Of a stretch of 12,729 nt of DNA, positions 7,585-12,729 are shown piece by piece. The first letter of the stretch is position 1, and each line of letters starts with the position of its first letter. The notes below the pieces were generated by a model, which was not told the DNA's origin, made no database searches, and worked only from the letters and a program-made list of their open reading frames with translations. A program made the translations under genes and the position numbers. This DNA comes from Candidatus Eiseniibacteriota bacterium. GTDB lineage: Bacteria; Arandabacterota; Arandabacteria; Arandabacterales; Arandabacteraceae. The DNA is taken from NCBI GenBank assembly GCA_030592245.1, contig JAUVJV010000022.1, positions 1 to 12,729 on the forward strand, written 5' to 3'.

Positions 7585-7890
7585 TTACTCCTTACGTGGA
7601 TCTCCTACCCGGAACACTATGTCCCTCACCACATCTTTGCCAACCAGCGTGTTTATCTTCTCTATTATACCTTCCTTAAGCAGTGACAGTTCCTGAAGCC
7701 ACACGGAATTCTGCACGCGCACGAAGAGTATGTCATTGCGAAGCGATAAGGCTTTCGCTCTCCGTGAGATATTGGTGCCGACAGCTTCTTCCCAGACCAC
7801 CACCGCCTTTTCGCGCTCCAGCCGGGCTGCGATTCCCATCCTCGTTGTTAGCCTCTCGAGGATCTTCCCGGCCTTCTCAGGTTGCGCCAT
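7585..7890 (-). CDS. dciA: DUF721/DciA-family protein, probable helicase-loading factor
   Basis: A 101-residue protein of the DUF721 family, whose studied members (DciA) interact with the replicative helicase DnaB and help it function at the origin in bacteria that lack DnaC/DnaI. Family features are KILERLTTRMGI near the start, VVWEEAVGTNISRRAKALSL in the middle and the strand-loop ILFVRVQNSVWLQEL; the C-terminal part is a short helix and strand. The start at 7890 (MAQPEKAGK) is chosen because AGGGGG and GAGGGGAAGG precede it; a longer frame opening at 7938 would add an Arg-rich stretch encoded over the recF 3' end. It overlaps recF by 14 bases and ends 4 bases before gyrB, so the three are translationally coupled. 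Its place between recF and gyrB supports the DciA reading, although the direct evidence is family resemblance only. Confidence 0.82.
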   Translation of the reverse strand: MAQPEKAGKILERLTTRMGIAARLEREKAVVVWEEAVGTNISRRAKALSLRNDILFVRVQNSVWLQELSLLKEGIIEKINTLVGKDVVRDIVFRVGDPRKE

Positions 7891-9031
7891 TCCCCCTAAC
7901 CTTCCCCTCAGAAACCGTGATCTGGTGGATGTCATCATCGGGCAATGGTATAAGCCTCGACGATGTTAATATTATCTGATCGAAGCCCGAAATCAAAGCT
8001 GTAAGTGCCGTGCTCCTTGCCTCGTCCAGCTCCGCAAACACATCATCCAGGAGCACCACCGGGTACCTGCCGGTCCGCCGCTTCATCGAGGATACCTCGG
8101 CACACCTTAGGGCCAGGACTGCAGTCCGCTGTTCTCCTTCTGAACCGAATTGCCGGATGTCGCGTCCGTCCGCCAGGAACCTGAAGTCATCCACGTGCGG
8201 ACCATAGAGGGAATATCCTCTTGCCATCTCGATTTCCCGGTGGGCGCTAAGCGCCGCGGCGAGGCGTTCCTCCACGTCGCCGCCATCATCGACGGCGTAT
8301 CCCTTCGCCTGGTACGGCAACTCCACCGAACCGGCGCTCTCGGTGCCCGCCCTTCCAGGCGCGGTCTCACCGGTCATCGATGTCGTGCTCCCGGCCATGA
8401 AGTCAAAGTTCCTGCCAACCTCGGGGGCGATCTCCGCAAGGTACCTAACGCGAGCCTTTACGACTTTCGCACCGGCTTCGATCAACCGGTGGTCCCATAC
8501 GCCGCTGTCGGCCGCTCGCACCCGCCGCTCCTGGTAAGCTCTCAGGAGCTTGTTCCTCTGCGCGAGCGCCCGAACATAGTGCTGGAGGTTCCCGAGGTAT
8601 TCCCGGCTCATCTGGGAGATGGCCATGTCCAGGAATGTCCTCCGGAGACCGGGAGAACCCTTAACAAGATCTATGTCATCCGGTGATGATATGACCACCC
8701 CTACCAGCCCGATCAGCTCCGCCGGCTTTATCTCCTTACCGTTGAGCCTCAGCCGTTTGCGCTCCGCACTGTGCGACACCTCGATTACGTTCCGTACCCC
8801 GATGTGTTCGAAAACTCCTTCGATGCGATAGAAGTCTTCATCGAACTTAACCAGGTTGGCGTCCTTGCGATCCTTGTGGGAACGGCCTATCCCCAGGATG
8901 TGGATCGCCTCAAGCAGGTTGGTCTTGCCCTGGGCATTCAAACCCAGTATCAGGTTACGCCGCGGCCCGAATTCCACCGACTCGTCGGCGAAATTACGGA
9001 AGTTGGTGAGATGGATCTTCTGGATGCGCAA
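7877..9031 (-). CDS. recF: DNA replication and repair protein RecF
   Basis: SMC/ABC-type ATPase that binds gapped DNA and, with RecO and RecR, helps load RecA during daughter-strand gap repair and restart. 384 residues: Walker A GLNAQGKT (30-37), the RecF block SSPDDIDLVKGSPGLRRTFLD (start 115), GPHVDDFRF (277-285), ABC signature GSEGEQRT (296-303) and Walker B VVLLDD (325-330). A Gly/Ser/Thr-rich loop at about 213-235 is somewhat longer than I would expect. The start is TTG at 9029-9031, 17 bases after the dnaN stop, with only a weak ribosome binding site, as fits coupled translation from dnaN. It ends in TGA, giving a normal family length, which shows TGA acts as a stop here. Confidence 0.96.
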   Translation of the reverse strand: MRIQKIHLTNFRNFADESVEFGPRRNLILGLNAQGKTNLLEAIHILGIGRSHKDRKDANLVKFDEDFYRIEGVFEHIGVRNVIEVSHSAERKRLRLNGKEIKPAELIGLVGVVISSPDDIDLVKGSPGLRRTFLDMAISQMSREYLGNLQHYVRALAQRNKLLRAYQERRVRAADSGVWDHRLIEAGAKVVKARVRYLAEIAPEVGRNFDFMAGSTTSMTGETAPGRAGTESAGSVELPYQAKGYAVDDGGDVEERLAAALSAHREIEMARGYSLYGPHVDDFRFLADGRDIRQFGSEGEQRTAVLALRCAEVSSMKRRTGRYPVVLLDDVFAELDEARSTALTALISGFDQIILTSSRLIPLPDDDIHQITVSEGKVRGNGAT

Positions 9032-9048
9032 ACCGGCCAGTCCCGGGC

Positions 9049-10164
9049 TTACTCTTGGTCGGCGAGCCGGAGTGGCATTACAAGACAGATATAGGATTCG
9101 CCTTCAGCCTCCGTGGCCGGCTTGAGGATCGAGGCGCCGACCGCCGTGCTCAGCTCGAATCTCACATCATCACTCTCCGTGGTCTTAAGCACATCGAGTA
9201 CATATGAAGCATTGTACCCGATCACCATGTCCTCGCCGGAATAGGTCGCCGGGACTTCCTCCTCGGCCTCGCCCAGGTCAGGCGTGCTTGCCGTAAGCTT
9301 TACCCTGTCCTTGGAAAGGTTCATTTTGATCTTATGGGTCTTCGAATCGGCAAGGAGTGATACTCGCTTGGCCGCACTCATCAGATCGCCGCGATCTATT
9401 ACCAGGATATTCGCATTGTCTTTCGGAATCACCTGCTGGTAGTTGGGGAACGTGCCCTCGATGCGCCTGGAGTAGACTGTCATATCGCCGACAAAGAAAC
9501 CTACGAATGCCTTGTCTATCGATACGCCCACCTCGTCCTGCCCGCCCAGAAGTCTTACGACCTGGTTGAGCGCCTTCGGCGGTATGATCACGCCCATTTC
9601 ATCCTTGATTCCGAAATCACCGGTCAGCCCCATTCTCGAAAGCCGGTGCCCATCCGTTCCAACCATCCCGATCCCGCTGGGGGAAAGCTCCCAGAGCACT
9701 CCGCTCAAGACCGGGCGCGTGTCATCCTTGGCGACCGAATACACGCTTCGCCTTATCATCCCCTCGAGCGTGTCCGCCTTCAGTGATATTTTTTCTTCCT
9801 TCTCCAGGTCGGCGATCTTCGGAAACTGGTCCTTCTCCATTCCCATCATTCTGAAATTCGCGCGGCCCGAGGTAATGGTTATCCGTGTGCCGTCAACTTC
9901 CAGATCGACATCATCGCCGGGAAGCTCTCTTATGATTTCCTGAAACCTCTTGGCTGCGACTGTTATTGCACCCTGCTTCAAGATCTCGCATTCAAGCCGG
10001 CTGATCACAGAAATATCCAGGTCGGTCGCGGATATCTTGATTTTATCCCCTTCGGTTTCAAGAAGGAGATTCGAAAGCACAGGAATTGACGACGTGGTTG
10101 GCACTACACCTGTGACCAAGCTTAAGACTTTGGAGATCTTTTCTTGTTTAACCCTAACTTTCAT
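9049..10164 (-). CDS. dnaN: DNA polymerase III beta sliding clamp
   Basis: Ring-shaped processivity factor that tethers DNA polymerase III and is the docking platform for many repair proteins and for regulators of DnaA. 371 residues with the three-fold repeated clamp domains; recognisable blocks include LLETEGDKIKISATDLDISV near the start, FRMMGMEKDQFPKI in domain one, GTDGHRLSRM in the middle, and the C-terminal YICLVMPLRL that lines the peptide-binding pocket. Four extra residues, ADQE, follow the MPLRL end where most family members stop. AGGAGG precedes the ATG at an ideal distance. It lies 321 bases downstream of dnaA, the gap being an apparent origin element, and is followed closely by recF. 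Confidence 0.97.
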   Translation of the reverse strand: MKVRVKQEKISKVLSLVTGVVPTTSSIPVLSNLLLETEGDKIKISATDLDISVISRLECEILKQGAITVAAKRFQEIIRELPGDDVDLEVDGTRITITSGRANFRMMGMEKDQFPKIADLEKEEKISLKADTLEGMIRRSVYSVAKDDTRPVLSGVLWELSPSGIGMVGTDGHRLSRMGLTGDFGIKDEMGVIIPPKALNQVVRLLGGQDEVGVSIDKAFVGFFVGDMTVYSRRIEGTFPNYQQVIPKDNANILVIDRGDLMSAAKRVSLLADSKTHKIKMNLSKDRVKLTASTPDLGEAEEEVPATYSGEDMVIGYNASYVLDVLKTTESDDVRFELSTAVGASILKPATEAEGESYICLVMPLRLADQE

Positions 10165-10288
10165 CGTCCCGCCTCCTCTTGTCGCAGGAACTCATTCTAA
10201 GTGAAGTGAAGGCCGGTGTCAAAGCGTTTTTGGGTGTCCCTGGTGGCTTGGGTCCGTTTCTATTCTATTTCTCTAGACTAGGAAGCTC

Positions 10289-10319
10289 TAGTAGTAGTAG
10301 TAGTAGGGAGAGTGGATTT
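10289..10319 (-). other. DnaA-trio / basal unwinding element candidate
   Basis: Read on the minus strand: AAATCCACT (10319-10311, a DnaA-box-like 9-mer), CTCC (10310-10307), then CTA six times (10306-10289). This is the order reported for basal origin elements in Bacillus: DnaA box, short GC patch, then 3'-GAT-5' trinucleotides on the strand onto which DnaA spreads. A pyrimidine-rich, AT-leaning stretch (10256-10288) follows where melting would begin. The box itself is poor (3 mismatches to TTATCCACA), which lowers certainty. Confidence 0.6.
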
Positions 10320-10373
10320 GTTGGCAACTTCGGTATCGTATTGCAGATAATAGTACTTAATGAGACACCGGGC

Positions 10374-10404
10374 TGTGAGCTAGCTGTGAGTGAATTGTGG
10401 AGAT
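10374..10404. repeat. Three helically phased TGTG-type sites
   Basis: TGTGAGCTA (10374), TGTGAGTGA (10385) and TGTGGAGAT (10396) begin exactly 11 bases apart; the first two sit in an identical 8-mer, GCTGTGAG. They could be weak DnaA sites (reverse box TGTGGATAA) on one face of the helix, between stronger boxes and the trio. Confidence 0.4.
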
Positions 10405-10485
10405 CTCGCAAGTTATCAACAGGGCTGGGGGCGGTGGAAAGAGACCACAGGTCATGAAGAGTAAATCCACAGGGTTTTCCACAGG

Positions 10486-11829
10486 TTATGAAGACTGTCT
10501 TATCTGGTCTGCGAGCGCGTCGATCAAGGCCTGGAACCTGGGATCACTCCTGGCTCTTTCCCCGACCTTGTCGCAGGCGTGCATCACGGTGGTGTGATCA
10601 CGCTTGCCGAAAGCCGAACCGATATCGTTTAAGGAAAGCTCGGTCAACATGCGGGAAAGATACATCGCTATCTGTCTGGGGAAAGCGATGGCATTGGTTC
10701 GCCTCCGGCTTATCAGGGTGTCGGCAGCGAGCTTATAGTGAGCGGTGACTATGCGTTTAATATCATCCACCGTAATGGTCCTGGTCTGGGGCGAGAGAAT
10801 GTCCCTTAAGACTTCTTCTGCAAGGTCGGGAGTGATGGGGCGGCCGGTAAAGGAGGAGAACGCCACCAGCTTCACAAGTGAGCCTTCAAGCTCGCGGATG
10901 TTCGACTTTATGGCTTCCCCGATCATGTGAAACACCTCGTCGGGTATGGCGAGATTCTCGTCCTCAACTTTTCGCTTCAGGATCGCCACGCGGGTTTCGA
11001 AATCCGGGGGCCCGATATCGGTCACAAGGCCCCACTCGAAACGCGAGACCAGGCGTTCCTCGAGGGTCGGAATTTCCTTGGGCGCCCGGTCGCTGGTCAT
11101 AACAATCTGCTTATGGGCGTCATAGAGAGAGTTGAAGGTGTGGAAGAACTCCTCCTGGGTGCTCTCCTTGCCGGCGAGGAACTGGACATCATCGAGCAAG
11201 AGCACATCCATGCCGCGATACTTGGTGCGGAAGGATATGGTGCTGCCACGCTGGATGGAGTAGATCATCTCATTCATGAACTTCTCGGCCGAAACATAGC
11301 AGACTCTCAGTTCCGGCTTCGTCGTAAGTACATAACTACCAATAGCTTGCATGATATGGGTCTTACCCAGTCCCACGCCGCCATATATAAACAATGGGTT
11401 ATATGCTCTGGCCGGGCGGTCGGCCACGGCCATGGCGGCGGCATGGGCGAATTTGTTGCCACCACCGACCACGAAGGCCTCGAAGGTATACTTCCGGTTG
11501 AGATTAGCTCCCTCCACCTTTCTGCGGGCGGTAACCGGAGATGGCGATGCTATGACAGGCCCTTCCGGGGGCCTTTCAACCGACAGCACACTGAATTTAA
11601 GATCGAGATCCCTGCCGGTGATCTCCTTCAGGGTCTGCTTGATGATATCGGCGTGATGATCTTCCAGCCAGGTCGCAAAGAACTTGCTGGGCACGCCAAT
11701 GGTGAACGCCTCATCGGTGAGTTCAATCGGCTTCACGGGCTGGATCCAGGTCTCCAGGCTATGCTTGTCGATTCTCTGATCCAGTGATGCCACGATCTGG
11801 TTCCAGACTTCATTCATAGAAATGTCCAT
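10486..11829 (-). CDS. dnaA: Chromosomal replication initiator protein DnaA
   Basis: Origin-binding AAA+ protein that recognises DnaA boxes, melts the origin and recruits the helicase. 447 residues: domain I (about 1-75; WNQIVASL, TWIQPV), a short linker, then the AAA+ core with Walker A GGVGLGKT (150-157), Walker B LLLDD (210-214), the sensor segment ending in LVSRFEWG (260-267) and NIRELEGSL (310-318), and domain IV with IAFPRQIAMYL and the DNA-binding signature DHTTVMHACDKV (411-422). The start at 11829 is taken as the first Met; a Met at codon 5 is possible, and no strong ribosome binding site is seen for either. A near-consensus DnaA box (TTATCCACT, 11829-11837) overlaps the start codon, suggesting autoregulation. 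Flanked on both sides by box clusters. Confidence 0.98.
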   Translation of the reverse strand: MDISMNEVWNQIVASLDQRIDKHSLETWIQPVKPIELTDEAFTIGVPSKFFATWLEDHHADIIKQTLKEITGRDLDLKFSVLSVERPPEGPVIASPSPVTARRKVEGANLNRKYTFEAFVVGGGNKFAHAAAMAVADRPARAYNPLFIYGGVGLGKTHIMQAIGSYVLTTKPELRVCYVSAEKFMNEMIYSIQRGSTISFRTKYRGMDVLLLDDVQFLAGKESTQEEFFHTFNSLYDAHKQIVMTSDRAPKEIPTLEERLVSRFEWGLVTDIGPPDFETRVAILKRKVEDENLAIPDEVFHMIGEAIKSNIRELEGSLVKLVAFSSFTGRPITPDLAEEVLRDILSPQTRTITVDDIKRIVTAHYKLAADTLISRRRTNAIAFPRQIAMYLSRMLTELSLNDIGSAFGKRDHTTVMHACDKVGERARSDPRFQALIDALADQIRQSS

Positions 11830-12236
11830 TATCCACTCGCTCCGGACTTAGTTAACATCTTATCCACAATCCATAACCTGATAGCTGGCAAAGCTAAACC
11901 CGCCCGGGTCGATCCCAGCTTGAAGATTTGCACCAAGTTATGAAACCCCCAGGTTATCCACAGCAGTTAGTAAACACTTAACTTGTTGATATAAAAAGAA
12001 TTACAGCGCTACACCATACACTTAAACCACAGGTTATCCACATACCTCGCGCGCTTCGAGAGAGCCGGTCAGGACCTTCAATCTCGCTCGGCAACCCTGG
12101 CCGCGCTCTCAGGATTCTCTTCGAAGTTATGCACAAGTTGATCGACATCTTGATTGGCCCAGCGTGGTTGGAATCCGGATCGCCCGAGTGATAATAGCAC
12201 CGGGGATTGGAGCTGGCAAGCTGTTTTTGTGGATAA
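11829..12236. other. oriC part one, DnaA-box cluster in the rpmH-dnaA spacer
   Basis: The 544-base spacer between dnaA and rpmH has no credible gene. It holds four perfect DnaA boxes (TTATCCACA): plus strand at 11860-11868, 11954-11962 and 12034-12042, and minus strand at 12228-12236. Near matches are TTATCCACT (11829-11837) and TTATGCACA (12127-12135). An AT-rich stretch at about 11968-12003, between two perfect boxes, could be a second melting site, but no TAG/CTA triplets were found there. Because the spacer also contains the dnaA promoter region, some boxes probably serve regulation. Confidence 0.85.
12168..12195 (+). promoter_or_regulatory. Possible upstream promoter for rpmH
   Basis: TTGGAA (12168-12173), 16 bases, GATAAT (12190-12195). 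The -10 matches five of six and the -35 four of six. It would be a second, weaker promoter, with a perfect DnaA box (12228-12236) just downstream of its start. Confidence 0.25.
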
Positions 12237-12307
12237 GTGGGGGAAGTCGGAAAAGGAGGATCAGTGGGAAAAGTCGAGGAAATTGTGAGCAACCGCGTCA
12301 AAATCAC

Positions 12308-12337
12308 TTGACAATAAAGGTAGTTAGGCCTTAGAAT
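12308..12337 (+). promoter_or_regulatory. Sigma-70-type promoter of rpmH-rnpA
   Basis: TTGACA (12308-12313, perfect), an 18-base spacer, TAGAAT (12332-12337, one mismatch). Transcription would begin near 12344, about 30 bases before the rpmH TTG start, with GGGGGGAG (12361-12368) as ribosome binding site. Confidence 0.75.
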
Positions 12338-12373
12338 CCCACGAGTCGAAGAGTATGTAAGGGGGGAGTACAT

Positions 12374-12508
12374 TTGAAGAGAACTTATCAACCACACAAC
12401 CGTAAGCGTAAGAGAACGCACGGATTCCGCAAGCGCTCGAGCACCAAGGGTGGGCGCAAAGTATTGGCCCGGCGGAGGAAGCGTGGCAGGAAGAATCTCG
12501 CCGTTTGA
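12374..12508 (+). CDS. rpmH: 50S ribosomal protein L34
   Basis: Small, very basic protein of the large ribosomal subunit. The 44 residues match the whole family: KRTYQPHNRKRKRTHGFRKR, then STKGGRKVLARRR, ending KNLAV; length is standard. The start is TTG, since no ATG or GTG is available and GGGGGGAG lies about 6 bases upstream. The stop is TGA at the expected end of the protein, which argues that TGA is not generally recoded in this genome. It diverges from dnaA, as in many bacteria, and its 3' end overlaps rnpA by 26 bases in another frame. Confidence 0.97.
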   Translation: MKRTYQPHNRKRKRTHGFRKRSSTKGGRKVLARRRKRGRKNLAV

Positions 12509-12729
12509 CGATGAGCGGCTGAGGAACTGCGAAAGAATAACGGATGAGCATGAATACAAACAGGTTATTCGGGGCGGAAGACAGGTGCGCTCGAAGGCGT
12601 TCAAAGTGTACCTGCTCATCGGGAATGACCTGGAGCGAAAGGCCGGCTTCATTGCGGGGAAAGGGGTCGGCCCCGCGGTGCACCGGAACCGCGCCAAGCG
12701 CCTGCTCAAGGAAGCCTACAGACACCTGA
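12483..12729 (+). CDS. rnpA: Ribonuclease P protein component, partial (3' end beyond window)
   Basis: Protein cofactor of RNase P, which with the catalytic RNA trims the 5' ends of tRNA precursors. The visible 82 codons show RnpA features: an N-terminal LRNCERITDEHEYKQVIRGG (13-32), the strand FKVYLLIG, and the diagnostic basic helix RNRAKRLLKEAYR (68-80). The start is GTG at 12483, preceded by GGAGG (12474-12478), inside rpmH; no ATG exists in this frame near the right position, so a simple ATG-only search misses it. Frame differs from rpmH, and the overlap implies coupled translation. The gene is cut by the window end, so its C-terminus is unseen. Confidence 0.92.
   Translation, partial: MAGRISPFDDERLRNCERITDEHEYKQVIRGGRQVRSKAFKVYLLIGNDLERKAGFIAGKGVGPAVHRNRAKRLLKEAYRHL

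Larger units (their letters stand above)
10289..10485. other. oriC part two, dnaA-dnaN spacer with DnaA boxes
   Basis: The 321-base spacer 10165-10485 has no gene. Its dnaA-proximal portion carries near-consensus DnaA boxes TTATCAACA (10413-10421, one mismatch), AAATCCACA (10463-10471, two mismatches) and TTTTCCACA (10475-10483, one mismatch), all plus strand, followed by phased weak sites and the TAG triplets. The last box touches the dnaA stop codon. Such a cluster downstream of dnaA matches the location of the unwinding site in B. subtilis. The dnaN-proximal portion, 10165-10288, shows nothing else that I recognise. Confidence 0.6.

Noticed and set aside
10927..11787. 286-codon plus-strand open frame
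   Set aside because: Lies wholly antisense to dnaA; codon shadow of a well-supported gene.
11978..12709. 243-codon minus-strand open frame over the origin, rpmH and rnpA
   Set aside because: It covers DnaA boxes and two clear genes on the other strand, and its product looks like low-complexity Ser/Pro/Arg sequence.

Overview
The window is a bacterial chromosome-origin neighbourhood. Reading leftward from a divergent rpmH-rnpA pair at the right edge, the minus strand carries dnaA, dnaN, recF, a DUF721/DciA-like gene, gyrB and a small exported-protein gene. After a convergent insertion holding dnaJ on the plus strand comes gyrA, again on the minus strand. G+C looks fairly high by eye. Starts include ATG, GTG (rnpA) and TTG (rpmH, recF). 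The short GyrB form, the DUF721 gene between recF and gyrB, and the origin elements on both sides of dnaA recall Gram-positive-like layouts, but I cannot assign a phylum. TGA is an ordinary stop here: it ends rpmH and recF at the expected family lengths.

Left to right: 1-303 holds no recognised gene but has two strong neighbouring hairpins (97-120, 126-156). At 304-534 is a 77-residue B-box-type zinc protein (+). gyrA (-) spans 663-3095. A 187-base divergent spacer carries a near-consensus promoter for dnaJ (+, 3283-4422). Just after dnaJ is a wrecked YbhB/PEBP gene (4431-4554), then a perfect 16-bp inverted repeat (4571-4635) lying between converging genes. The minus-strand replication cluster follows: LolA/DUF4412-like protein, gyrB, DUF721, recF, dnaN, dnaA. 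Finally rpmH and rnpA (+; rnpA runs off the edge).

The origin appears bipartite. The rpmH-dnaA spacer has four perfect DnaA boxes and several near matches. The dnaA-dnaN spacer has more boxes and six tandem TAG triplets, set next to a DnaA-box-like site and a short GC patch in the arrangement of a DnaA-trio unwinding element. The genes cooperate in starting and sustaining replication: DnaA opens the origin, DciA probably helps place the helicase, DnaN is the clamp, RecF works in gap repair, and GyrA/GyrB remove supercoils.

The most surprising observation is in gyrB. The reading frame from the natural ATG (with a good ribosome binding site) matches GyrB on both sides of codon 50, but that codon, which should be the conserved Gly of the VLKGLEAVR motif, is TGA. 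This is either a one-base sequence error, a real nonsense mutation, or some form of recoding or restart.
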